A stretch of 64,000 nucleotides of DNA from positions 1 through 64,000 of the forward strand of contig NZ_JMLH01000002.1 in NCBI RefSeq assembly GCF_000686665.1, written 5' to 3'. The notes beneath the pieces were generated by a model. The model had not been told where the DNA came from. It saw only the letters and a program-made list of their open reading frames with translations, and ran no database searches. The stretch is from Thomasclavelia saccharogumia DSM 17460 (GTDB lineage Bacteria; Bacillota_I; Bacilli_A; Erysipelotrichales; Coprobacillaceae). This document shows, piece after piece, positions 48,417 through 57,210 of this stretch. The first letter of the stretch is position 1. Each line of letters starts with the position of its first letter. Position numbers and translations under genes: made by a program.

Positions 48417-48455
48417 AGACCGTTAATAAGATATTTATTAACGGTCTAATTTTTT
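48417..48455 (+). terminator. M18 aminopeptidase terminator
   Basis: A 13-bp stem AGACCGTTAATAA/TTATTAACGGTCT with a short loop, then AATTTTTTA. Confidence 0.9.
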
Positions 48456-48624
48456 ATTGAATTTAAAAGCTTAAAATAATGAATGGTGGAATAAAAAATT
48501 TTAATAATGATGTTATTTACAAAATTTTATAATAATCTTTACAAAACTTAAATAGTTGATTAAGTGTAACTATGATAAATTTATTTAGTACACAAAGTAC
48601 AAATATATAACTAGGGGAAAATAT

Positions 48625-51600
48625 ATGGAAAAAGAAAATAATCGAATTATTAAAGGAATATTGTGCTTAACAGCTTTATCAACACTGCTGCTTAGTCAAA
48701 ATTTGACTAAAGGATTTGCACAAGGGACTTATAGTGAAATTATAGGTGTAACTCATGCTGAATCTTTTAGCGTTGATAGTTTGACACTGCAGCCTGGTGA
48801 AACGACAGCATCGATTAATTTAAACTGGTATGCACCAGCAGGAACGACGGTAGCCAAAATTCAATTTGGTGATAAAACATACGATGTAGCAGCCCAAAAA
48901 TTGACATCACCAACCGAAGTAAAAAGTGATAAATATACTGATATTGGAAAATTGGTATGTAAAACAACGATCAGTAATTTAAAACCAAATACTAAGTATA
49001 CTTATTATATTTCAAATGATGGGGGAACGACTTGGTCAAAGGAATATAATTATACAACTCCATCAAGCGATGAATTTACTTTTGGTTTTACAAGTGATCC
49101 ACAAATAAAAGAAAATAAAGAAACTAATTCTAATGGTTGGAATCCAAGCGATGGAACAAATCAAACTGGCTGGACAACTATGATGAAAACTTTAGAAAAA
49201 CAAGGTGTTGATTTAGTAGTGTCAGCAGGAGATCAAGTTGAAGATCAAAGCTGGGGAAAATCAAGTGAGTATGAGGCTTTTTTTGCACCAGAAGAAATGA
49301 CATCAATTCCATACGCTCCAGCTGTTGGAAATCATGATAGGCATTATATGTTTGCAGATCATTTTAATTTACCAAATCAAATGGAATCATTAACTGAAGT
49401 CAAAACAACGTTTAGAGGACAAAATAGTGGAACTAGTCAAAGTCACGGAAATTATATTCAAGCTACTGAAAATGAAATTAAAAATAATGCAGCTTCTAAT
49501 GGAGTGACGCCAAATAGTGATGGTCAATATGATTTTAGTGAACGCCGTGATATGGAAACTCAAGGAAATTATTATTATTTATATAATAACGTTTTATTTG
49601 TTACTTTAAACACAAGTGCTTATCCTGGCGGTAATGATGAAGAAAATGCAGATAATCCTAATGTTTCAAGTGCCTCTAGAGATAATTCAGAGGCAGAAGC
49701 AATCGTCAATAATTTCGCTCAAACATTAAAGAGTGCAACAAGTGAATATAAAGATCAATATCAATGGCTTATTGTCACTCATCACAAATCAACTCAAACA
49801 GTTGCTAAACATGCGGCAGATAGTGATATTGAAAATTATGTTGATGCCGGATTTGAAAAGCTTATGGATGAGTATGATGTAGATTTTGTTTTAGGGGGAC
49901 ATGATCATGTTTATTCACGCAGCTATGTTTTAAAAGATGGGCAAAGAAATAGTGAAAGATTAGATACCCTTAATGATCCTCAAGGAACGATTTATCTTAC
50001 AGGAAACTGCTGTTCAGATATGCAATACTATACACCGTTTGAAACATTAGATAAAAATAATAACGCTGATTATCCAATCTTAGCTAATGGTAAAAGGGGT
50101 TCTGCGGCTTATCTAGAAGGAGATTCAATGCCAATTGGAAATCAAGAATGGAATCAAGAGTATAGTCCTAGTTATGCAGTATTTAATGTTGAAAATAATC
50201 AAATATCGGTAAAAGTCTATAATCTTGATGGTGATAGTACTGATCCTGATAGTAAAGAAATTGATGCGTTTACTGTTACTAAAAATAGTGACGGTGGTGA
50301 AAAAACAACCGGTTATGAAAATAATTCGGCTTTATTAGCACTAGAACAGGCAGCTCGTTATGATTCAGGATCAACTAACAGTGATGGGGGAGTAACTGAA
50401 ATAGTTGATTATAATACAGTAACAGGATGGGCTTATGCTGTTAATGGTCAAACTGGAAATTTAACAGCAATTGCTCTTAAAGATATTGAAAATAAAGATA
50501 AAATAGACTTATTAGATGGTAATGATATTGATATTAGTTCGTTAGTGCAAAGTACTGATTTTACATATGGTGATATGACATCAGTAGCAGTTAGTCACGA
50601 TGGAACATCATTGGTTGTTGTAATTCAAGGTAAAGAGACTAACGCTAATGGTAGAGCAGCTTTATTTGATTGTAATCAAGATGGAACAATAACTTTAAAA
50701 CAGTTGTTCGAAGTAGGTGTTCAGCCTGATATGGTTGTCTTTACTAATGATGATGGACAAATTTTAACAGCTAATGAAGGAGAACCTCGAGATGGGTATA
50801 GTGGAGCGGTTGATCCTAAAGGCAGTGTAAGTGTTATTAATACTAAGACAAATGAAGTAAAAACGATAGATTTTACAGCCTTTGATAGTCAACGAGATGC
50901 TTTGGTAGAAAAAGGAATTGTTTTGAAAAAAGGTGCTTTGCCATCAACAGATTTAGAACCAGAATATATTGCAGTTAGTGATTCTAAAGCATATATTACA
51001 TTACAAGAAGCTAATGCAATTGCTAAATTAGATTTAAATAGTCTAGAAATAGAAGATATTTATTCAGCAGGATTTGAGGATTATAGTAAAATTGCAATTG
51101 ATATTGATAAAAAAGATGAAAAATATAATGCGCAAACATATGATTCTTTAAAAGGAATTCGGATGCCTGATGCTATTTCTGTTTACACGGTTGATGGAAT
51201 CGATTATTTAATAACTGCTAATGAAGGAGATAGTCGTGACTGGAATGGTTATTCAAATGAGATAGAAGTAAATTTTGGTAAAGGAAAAACTTCACCGACT
51301 GGTAAAATAACGGCTGATAATAGTGGCTTAACTGGCAAGGTCGTGTTCTTCGATTCTAGTGATTATGATGGTCTTAATAATGAAAATGATTATTTATTTG
51401 GAGGAAGATCATCAACGATCTTTAAAGTTGGTGATCAATCATTACAAGAAGTTTATACAACAGGAAATGATTTTGAAGTTAAGACTGCTGCATATCTACC
51501 AAATAATTTCAATTGTTCTAATGATACTGTTGCGATAGATGATCGTTCTGGTAAAAAAGGTCCAGAAGCAGAAGCTGTAACAATTGGTCAAATCGAAGAT

Positions 51601-52032
51601 AAAATATTTGCTTTTATTGGATTAGAGAGAATTGGCGGGGTAATGGTTTATGACATTACTGATCCTGAAAAAACAGAATTTGTGAATTATATTAATTCTC
51701 GTGATTTTAGCACCGATATTGGTGGTGATGATTCACCTGAGGGGATTCACTTTATCTCTAGTAGTGATAGTATTACAGGAAAAGCACAATTGATCGTCGC
51801 TTATGAAGTATCGGGAACAGTAGGAGTTTATGATTTAACTTTACAAAAAAATGATAGTGAGATCATAGAAAGTTTACCTGATTCAACTATTGAAGAGCTG
51901 GATAATAATCAAAAACAAGCGGTAGATACGGGAGATTCAAGTAATTTTAGCGTTATGGGAATTTCTTTGGCTGGTACGATTATTATAATGATAATTTTGG
52001 ACAGGAAAGAGTTAATGGGAAATAGAGATTAA
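48625..52032 (+). CDS. Surface metallophosphatase fused to choice-of-anchor I beta-propeller
   Basis: 1135 residues. Signal peptide (about 1-34); purple-acid-phosphatase-type N domain (about 50-148, 'ASINLNWYAP', 'LKPNTKYTYYIS'); a calcineurin-like phosphoesterase domain (about 152-515) with 'SDPQ', 'AGDQVED', 'GNHDRH', 'VTHHKS' and 'GGHDHVYSR'; then a propeller of the choice-of-anchor I type (about 575-1085, 'TANEGEPRDG', 'DLEPEYIAVSD', 'SPEGIHFI'). The tail is 'DTGDSSN', helix, 'DRKELMGNRD'. It likely releases phosphate outside the cell. Confidence 0.88.
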   Translation: MEKENNRIIKGILCLTALSTLLLSQNLTKGFAQGTYSEIIGVTHAESFSVDSLTLQPGETTASINLNWYAPAGTTVAKIQFGDKTYDVAAQKLTSPTEVKSDKYTDIGKLVCKTTISNLKPNTKYTYYISNDGGTTWSKEYNYTTPSSDEFTFGFTSDPQIKENKETNSNGWNPSDGTNQTGWTTMMKTLEKQGVDLVVSAGDQVEDQSWGKSSEYEAFFAPEEMTSIPYAPAVGNHDRHYMFADHFNLPNQMESLTEVKTTFRGQNSGTSQSHGNYIQATENEIKNNAASNGVTPNSDGQYDFSERRDMETQGNYYYLYNNVLFVTLNTSAYPGGNDEENADNPNVSSASRDNSEAEAIVNNFAQTLKSATSEYKDQYQWLIVTHHKSTQTVAKHAADSDIENYVDAGFEKLMDEYDVDFVLGGHDHVYSRSYVLKDGQRNSERLDTLNDPQGTIYLTGNCCSDMQYYTPFETLDKNNNADYPILANGKRGSAAYLEGDSMPIGNQEWNQEYSPSYAVFNVENNQISVKVYNLDGDSTDPDSKEIDAFTVTKNSDGGEKTTGYENNSALLALEQAARYDSGSTNSDGGVTEIVDYNTVTGWAYAVNGQTGNLTAIALKDIENKDKIDLLDGNDIDISSLVQSTDFTYGDMTSVAVSHDGTSLVVVIQGKETNANGRAALFDCNQDGTITLKQLFEVGVQPDMVVFTNDDGQILTANEGEPRDGYSGAVDPKGSVSVINTKTNEVKTIDFTAFDSQRDALVEKGIVLKKGALPSTDLEPEYIAVSDSKAYITLQEANAIAKLDLNSLEIEDIYSAGFEDYSKIAIDIDKKDEKYNAQTYDSLKGIRMPDAISVYTVDGIDYLITANEGDSRDWNGYSNEIEVNFGKGKTSPTGKITADNSGLTGKVVFFDSSDYDGLNNENDYLFGGRSSTIFKVGDQSLQEVYTTGNDFEVKTAAYLPNNFNCSNDTVAIDDRSGKKGPEAEAVTIGQIEDKIFAFIGLERIGGVMVYDITDPEKTEFVNYINSRDFSTDIGGDDSPEGIHFISSSDSITGKAQLIVAYEVSGTVGVYDLTLQKNDSEIIESLPDSTIEELDNNQKQAVDTGDSSNFSVMGISLAGTIIIMIILDRKELMGNRD

Positions 52033-52054
52033 TATTTTAAATTATCAGTAACAT

Positions 52055-52086
52055 AAAAAGAATTGATGTAGCTCAATTCTTTTTAT
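52055..52086 (+). terminator. Terminator after metallophosphatase
   Basis: An 11-bp stem AAAAGAATTGA/TCAATTCTTTT followed by T. Confidence 0.85.
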
Positions 52087-52533
52087 ATTTTATAAAATAT
52101 TGTTAGTATGCAAATTTTGGTAAGAAAATAAATAAGATTTTTTGTTGTTAAATATAGTGTTTTGATAAGTAAATAAAATAATAAAAAATAAAAATGTTTA
52201 CTAAAATTATTATTTGGGTTATAATGGATAGCCAAGAGATAAAGTATGAAAAAATATTGATGAAAAGATGATTAGTTAGCTTATTTAAATAGTTTGATAA
52301 ATCTAATGATATAAGAGATATAAATAAAATATTTCATATTTTATTTCTGGAAATTAGAAAATATTAATGATTTGTAATAGTAATAAAAAGATTTAGATGA
52401 TTTTTATTTATTGGAAAATAAAGTAGTTAGTAATATAAAAAAGATTATTTTTAATGTTAGTTAGAATAAAAGTGAGATACTTTTAAATTTTGTTATTTAT
52501 GCTATAATCGATACTAAGGCGGTGATTAAATTG
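52087..52533. other. AT-rich intergenic region with possible gene debris
   Basis: About 445 bases. One plus-strand frame from ATG 52224 reads 'MDSQEIKYEKILMKR', stop, 'LVSLFK', stop, 'FDKSNDIRDINKIFHILFLE', then double stops, which may be a decayed gene. There is no ribosome site or recognised family. A TATAAT box at about 52502 serves the GrpB-like gene. Confidence 0.4.
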
Positions 52534-53046
52534 ATGATTGAAATTGTTGATTATAATGAGAGTTGGCCGTTAAAATATGCTGCAGAAGCTAATGATATTC
52601 GTAATATTATCTCAAGTAATTTAGTTTCTATTTATCATATTGGCGCTACTGCAATAAAAGGACTAAAAGCTAGAGCGGTTATCGATGTTTTAATTGTCGT
52701 TAAAAAGATAGAAGTAATAGAGGAACTAAAAAAGCAGTTTGAAGAGTTGAACTATGTTTGTTGTAAAGACGAATTAAATAGATATTGTTTTAAAAAGAAT
52801 GATGGTAGTTTTTGTTTATATGTATTTTCAGTGGAAGATGTTAATGAGATTGAAAAATATTTAGCTATTTCTTTTTATTTAAAAGAACATTTAGCAATAG
52901 CGTCTGAATATACTGATTTAAAAATGAAGATTGCTAATAAATGTCGTAATGATAAAAAATATATTAAAGAAAAGAATAAGTTTATTACTAAAATAGAAAA
53001 AGATGCTTGCAACTGGTATCAAAGTAAAAATATTCATATTGTATAG
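52534..53046 (+). CDS. GrpB / UPF0157 family protein
   Basis: 170 residues of the nucleotidyltransferase-like GrpB fold: 'EIVDYNESWPLKYAAEAN' at the start and 'IYHIGATAIKGLKARAVIDVLIVV', the equivalent of the family's 'HIGSTAVPGLxAKPxID'. Some conserved positions are altered. A distantly related role in coenzyme A or nucleotide chemistry has been proposed for the family, so its function is uncertain. GGCGGTG is the ribosome site. Confidence 0.82.
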   Translation: MIEIVDYNESWPLKYAAEANDIRNIISSNLVSIYHIGATAIKGLKARAVIDVLIVVKKIEVIEELKKQFEELNYVCCKDELNRYCFKKNDGSFCLYVFSVEDVNEIEKYLAISFYLKEHLAIASEYTDLKMKIANKCRNDKKYIKEKNKFITKIEKDACNWYQSKNIHIV

Positions 53047-53094
53047 TGGTTCTTATTTAAAGATTTTTTCATATTATTAACTGGAGGTAATAAT

Positions 53095-53391
53095 ATGGAA
53101 AATAATAATATACGTTTTGAACATACTCCTTATCATAATGTTTATTTGAAAGATCGAAAGAATATTGAATTAACGGGTGTTAAAAATATTGAAAGTTTTG
53201 ATTCATTAGAATTTTTGATTGAAACATCATTAGGTTTTTTGAATATAACGGGTAGCGAGCTTTCTCTAACAAGACTTGATCAGGAAAAAAGTGAAGTTAG
53301 TATTAAAGGAAATATCGATTCGATATCTTATGTAGCGAATAAAAAGGGACCTAAATCTAAAGAAAGTGTTTTTAATAAATTGCTTAAATAA
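53095..53391 (+). CDS. yabP: Sporulation protein YabP
   Basis: 98 residues, full size. 'LTGVKNIESFDSLEFLIET' and 'LNITGSELSLTRLDQEKSEVSIKG' match the YabP/YqfC family. It is needed during sporulation, before or at cortex formation. CTGGAGGT is the ribosome site. The stop overlaps the yabQ ATG (TAATG), as in Bacillus. Confidence 0.93.
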   Translation: MENNNIRFEHTPYHNVYLKDRKNIELTGVKNIESFDSLEFLIETSLGFLNITGSELSLTRLDQEKSEVSIKGNIDSISYVANKKGPKSKESVFNKLLK

Positions 53392-53819
53392 TGGATTTAA
53401 TTAGACAGATTCAGGGGATTAGTTATTCACTTGTTTATGGATTTGTGTTTACTTTTGTTTACAGTCTTATCAATCGTTTGTTTTATAAATACCACCAATG
53501 CATTATTAGACTTTTTTTACAGATTATTATTGGTGTTATTTTTGGGTATATCTATTATCTTGGTTTGCTAAAGATCAATAATGGTGTAATTAGGATATAT
53601 TTCTTTGTTAGTATGCTGATTGGATATATATTATATCTTAATTATTATAATTATTATATGTTCATCTTGATTGAATTGATTGTAAAAATGATAAAATATA
53701 TTTTAAGACCGATAATATTTCTTTTTAGAAAAGTTAATGGTATAATAAAGCGGGTAAAGAAGGTGATGAGATGGCCAAAAGAAAAGTTTTCAAAACAATC
53801 AAAGGATTCTTGTACATGA
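53391..53819 (+). CDS. yabQ: Spore cortex protein YabQ
   Basis: 142 residues: four or five membrane helices in the first 105 residues, then a very basic tail ('KVNGIIKRVKKVMRWPKEK'). Length, topology and place between yabP and divIC identify YabQ, a forespore outer membrane protein required for cortex synthesis. The last 49 bases overlap divIC. Confidence 0.85.
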   Translation: MDLIRQIQGISYSLVYGFVFTFVYSLINRLFYKYHQCIIRLFLQIIIGVIFGYIYYLGLLKINNGVIRIYFFVSMLIGYILYLNYYNYYMFILIELIVKMIKYILRPIIFLFRKVNGIIKRVKKVMRWPKEKFSKQSKDSCT

Positions 53820-54055
53820 TTATTGGCTGCGGATTATTGTTGACGTTGTTTAATAGTATGGTAACGGTCTATCAGCACCAAGATGAAATAGCTATATTAA
53901 AAAAAGAAAAAGCGGCTGTTACCAAGGAAAAAAAGGCATTAGAAAATGAAATAGATTTATTGAATGATGAGGATTATGTGACTCGTTATGCTCGTGAAAA
54001 TTATGTTTTTACACGTGATGGAGAACAGGTTTCGATTATTCCCGGAGTTAAATAA
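53771..54055 (+). CDS. divIC: Septum formation initiator DivIC
   Basis: 94 residues: short basic cytoplasmic end, one membrane helix (about 14-32), a coiled coil ('EIAILKKEKAAVTKEKKALENEI') and the conserved end 'YVTRYARENYVFTRDGEQV'. It joins DivIB and FtsL in the septal complex. It overlaps yabQ by 49 bases in another frame, and its ribosome site GAAGGTGATG lies inside yabQ. Confidence 0.9.
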   Translation: MAKRKVFKTIKGFLYMIIGCGLLLTLFNSMVTVYQHQDEIAILKKEKAAVTKEKKALENEIDLLNDEDYVTRYARENYVFTRDGEQVSIIPGVK

Positions 54056-54078
54056 TAAGCACATAGTGCTTATTTTTG
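54054..54078 (+). terminator. yabPQ-divIC terminator
   Basis: A 9-bp stem AATAAGCAC/GTGCTTATT with loop ATA and a T-run, overlapping the divIC stop. Confidence 0.85.
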
Positions 54079-54095
54079 TTATGGAGGTAATAAAG

Positions 54096-54872
54096 ATGTT
54101 TGTTGAAAAAAATTTTTATATGAAATCATTAAGACGGATGCGAAAAGTTACAATCTATGTCCCTGATGATTATCAAACTAGTAACAAGCGTTATCCAGTC
54201 TTATACATAAATGATGGTCAAAATGCTTTTTTTGATGATAAGGCATATATGGGAATTAGCTGGGGATTTTATGATTATGTAAAAGCAGTTGATTTAGATA
54301 TTATTATGGTGGCGATACCATGCAATTTTCATTTAAATAAACGTGAAGATGAATATGGGCCATGGCCGATTGGTAAAGACATTTTAGAAATGGAATACGG
54401 TGATGATAGTTTGAAAATTGGTGGTGAGGGTAAAAAATATTTGCAGTTTATTATTAAACAGCTTAAGCCGTATATTGATAGCCATTTTCCAACCCTTGAA
54501 GATGATTGTGCAATGGTAGGTAGTTCAATGGGAGGAATCATTACTAGTTACGCAGGGATAAAATATAGTCATATTTTTAAAAAGACAGCTTCACTTTCAA
54601 CCGCATACTGGTTTTATGTTGATCAATTTTGTGAATTGATTGATAAAAGTGATTTAAGTCAAGTTGAATGTTTTTATTTTGATTTAGGTGGAAATGAAGG
54701 GAATGGTGATAAAATGGTAAGCCAGATTTATTATGCAAGTAATGAGATCGTTTATCAAAAGATGATTAGAAAATGTGATAAAGTTGAAGTCCGATTTTTT
54801 GAAGGTGCTAGTCACAATGAGGAAGAATGGCGTAAAAGAGTACCAATATTTATGGAATTGTTTTATGGATAA
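54096..54872 (+). CDS. Putative esterase (esterase D family)
   Basis: 258 residues, cytosolic. Alpha/beta hydrolase: 'YPVLYINDGQNAFFDD', the nucleophile in 'MVGSSMGGIITSYAG', a probable acid in 'FDLGGNEG' and the His in 'EGASHNEEEWRKR'. It resembles IroE/Fes and carbohydrate-esterase type PF00756 proteins; the substrate is unknown. ATGGAGGT precedes the chosen ATG, although the frame extends 36 codons further upstream into divIC. Confidence 0.88.
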   Translation: MFVEKNFYMKSLRRMRKVTIYVPDDYQTSNKRYPVLYINDGQNAFFDDKAYMGISWGFYDYVKAVDLDIIMVAIPCNFHLNKREDEYGPWPIGKDILEMEYGDDSLKIGGEGKKYLQFIIKQLKPYIDSHFPTLEDDCAMVGSSMGGIITSYAGIKYSHIFKKTASLSTAYWFYVDQFCELIDKSDLSQVECFYFDLGGNEGNGDKMVSQIYYASNEIVYQKMIRKCDKVEVRFFEGASHNEEEWRKRVPIFMELFYG

Positions 54873-54909
54873 AAAGGTGATCATTTGATATTATAAAGCG
54901 AGGTTAAGT

Positions 54910-55731
54910 ATGTATAGGCTGATGTTGTCAGATTTGGATGAAACTTTACTAGTAAATCATCATGTTCCGGATTTTAATATTGAAGCAATAAAAAAAGCTC
55001 GTGCTAAAGGTTTGAAGTTTGTACCGGCAACGGGAAGAGCATATAATATGATTTTAGATATTTTAAAAGAAATTGGAACTTATGATCAAGCTGATGAATA
55101 TTCAATTTGTTTTAATGGTGGATTAATAATTGAAAATAAAAATAATCGTATTTTAAATTTTAAAGGTCTTTCTTTTGAAAATGCAAAGTTGTTGTTTGAA
55201 AAAGCAAGAAATTATGATGTTTGTATTTTGGTTTTTACCTTAGATATGTGCTACATATATAATGCTAATGATGATGAAGTAAAGCGAAAAACTGATCAAA
55301 AAGCACCGTTTGTGGTAGTAGATGATTATAATTTTGAGATATTTAAAGATAAACAAATAGCTAAAATTTTATATCAGAAAAAAGATATGGGATATTTAAA
55401 AATGATTGCTCATGAATTAAATAAATTTACTAAGGATCAAATAGCTGTTAGTTATTCATCAAATCGTTATCTAGAGTTTAATGCTTTAGGGGTAAATAAG
55501 GGTTATGGTTTAAAGTGGTTAGCTGATTATCTAGGCATAGATTTAAAAGAAACGATCGCTATTGGTGATAATTATAATGATGTTGAAATGATAAAAACAG
55601 CGGCTTTGGGGATATGTGTTGCATGTGGTGATAGTGAAATCAAAGAATCAGCACAATATGTTACAAAAAGTGATTATTATCAAGGAGCAGTTAAAGAAGT
55701 TATTGAAAAATTTGTATTGGAGGAAAAGTAA
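54910..55731 (+). CDS. Cof-type HAD-IIB phosphatase (first of a tandem pair)
   Basis: 273 residues. 'MLSDLDETLL' (Glu replacing Gly of the usual DGT), 'PATGRAYNM', 'GDNYNDVEMI' and a cap domain. It is clearly paralogous to the next gene ('SYSSNRYLEFNALGVNKG' in both). The substrate is unknown, probably a sugar phosphate. The stop overlaps the next ATG (TAATG). Confidence 0.9.
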   Translation: MYRLMLSDLDETLLVNHHVPDFNIEAIKKARAKGLKFVPATGRAYNMILDILKEIGTYDQADEYSICFNGGLIIENKNNRILNFKGLSFENAKLLFEKARNYDVCILVFTLDMCYIYNANDDEVKRKTDQKAPFVVVDDYNFEIFKDKQIAKILYQKKDMGYLKMIAHELNKFTKDQIAVSYSSNRYLEFNALGVNKGYGLKWLADYLGIDLKETIAIGDNYNDVEMIKTAALGICVACGDSEIKESAQYVTKSDYYQGAVKEVIEKFVLEEK

Positions 55732-56561
55732 TGGGCTATAAATTGATTGTTTCTGACTTAGATGAAACGTTATTAAATGATGATCATCATGTTGGTCAAA
55801 GAAACCAAAATGTCATTTTAAAAGCACGAAAAGAACATGGAATTAAATTTGTGCCGGCAACAGGTCGGGGCTTTATGCAAATTCAAACGGAATTAAAGGA
55901 GTTGGGATTAAATGATTTAGAAAATGAATATGTTATTTCTTTTAATGGCGGAGCGCTAACTGAAAATAAAGATAATCGACTTATTGAATTTAAAGGGTTA
56001 TCATTTGCAAAGGTGAAAGAAATATTTGAAGCAGGATTAAATTATAATGTTTGCCAGCATATTTATACTCCTGATACTGTATATGTTTTTAATTTGAGTG
56101 ATTCGGAGAAAAAACGTTTAGCTAAACTTAAATTCGAAATTATTTATTGTCAAGAAAATAATATTGATTTTTTAAAGAATACGCCAATTGCCAAGATCCT
56201 TTATCAAAATGATGATGTGCCATATTTGATGAGTTTAGAAAAACCATTGGAACCGATTATCGCGGATTGCGTAGAAGTGAGCTATTCATCAAATCGTTAT
56301 ATGGAATTTAATGCTTTAGGAGTAAATAAAGGGCAAGGGTTGATTGATTTAGCGAATAAATTAGGTATTGATATTAAAGATACGATTGCAGTTGGTGATA
56401 ATTATAATGATATTTCAATGTTGAAAGTGGCAGGATTAGCAGTAGCCGCTAATAATGCTGTTGATGATGTTAAAGAGATATGCGATTATGTCACTAAAGC
56501 TGACTGTAATGAAGGGGTTGTAGCAGAATTGATTGAGAGGTTTATTTACAATGAGATTTAA
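55731..56561 (+). CDS. Cof-type HAD-IIB phosphatase (second of a tandem pair)
   Basis: 276 residues, with the same motifs as its neighbour: 'VSDLDETLL', 'PATGRGFMQ' and 'VGDNYNDISML'. The two differ most in the cap domain (about 85-180), so they may have different substrates. AGGAAAAG lies just before the start. Its end overlaps ung by 11 bases. Confidence 0.9.
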   Translation: MGYKLIVSDLDETLLNDDHHVGQRNQNVILKARKEHGIKFVPATGRGFMQIQTELKELGLNDLENEYVISFNGGALTENKDNRLIEFKGLSFAKVKEIFEAGLNYNVCQHIYTPDTVYVFNLSDSEKKRLAKLKFEIIYCQENNIDFLKNTPIAKILYQNDDVPYLMSLEKPLEPIIADCVEVSYSSNRYMEFNALGVNKGQGLIDLANKLGIDIKDTIAVGDNYNDISMLKVAGLAVAANNAVDDVKEICDYVTKADCNEGVVAELIERFIYNEI

Positions 56562-57210
56562 AGATATTGTAGCTGTTGAATTTGAACAAGAGTATTATAA
56601 AAAATTACATCGTTTTGTTGAAAATGAATATTTACATAAAACAATATTTCCGCCTCGTCAAAATATTTTCAGAGCTTTAAATCTTTGTGATTATGAAGAT
56701 GTTAAAGTGGTTATTTTAGGACAAGATCCATATCATGAATTACATCAGGCAAATGGGCTGGCATTTAGTGTTTATCCAGGCGTTAGAATTCCCCCGAGTT
56801 TAATTAATATATACAAGGAGTTAAGTGATGATGTCCATACTACCATGCCTAATAATGGAGACTTGACCAAATGGGCTAAACAGGGGGTGTTATTACTTAA
56901 TAATGTATTGACAGTTGAGCAGGGAAAAGCAAATAGTCATGCTGGTATTGGCTGGGAGACTTTTACTTTGAATATCGTAAAGGCATTAAATAAAAGAGAA
57001 AAACCAATGGTATTTATTTTATGGGGAAGTAATGCTCGTAGTAAGAAACAATATATCGATACAACTAAACATTTAGTTTTGGAAAGTGCACATCCTTCAC
57101 CACTTTCTGCTCATCGAGGTTTTTTTGGCTCTAAACCTTTCAGTAAAACTAATGAATTTTTAATTAGAAATAATATGACTCCAATTGATTGGCAGATTGA
57201 TAATGTTTGA
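56551..57210 (+). CDS. ung: Uracil-DNA glycosylase
   Basis: 219 residues, full length. The water-activating loop 'GQDPYHELHQANGLAFS', 'LLLNNVLTVEQGKANSH' and the minor-groove loop 'HPSPLSAHRGFFGSKPFS' are intact. It removes uracil from DNA. The ATG at 56551 follows GAGAGG within the end of the HAD gene. It overlaps folC by 8 bases. Confidence 0.97.
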   Translation: MRFKDIVAVEFEQEYYKKLHRFVENEYLHKTIFPPRQNIFRALNLCDYEDVKVVILGQDPYHELHQANGLAFSVYPGVRIPPSLINIYKELSDDVHTTMPNNGDLTKWAKQGVLLLNNVLTVEQGKANSHAGIGWETFTLNIVKALNKREKPMVFILWGSNARSKKQYIDTTKHLVLESAHPSPLSAHRGFFGSKPFSKTNEFLIRNNMTPIDWQIDNV

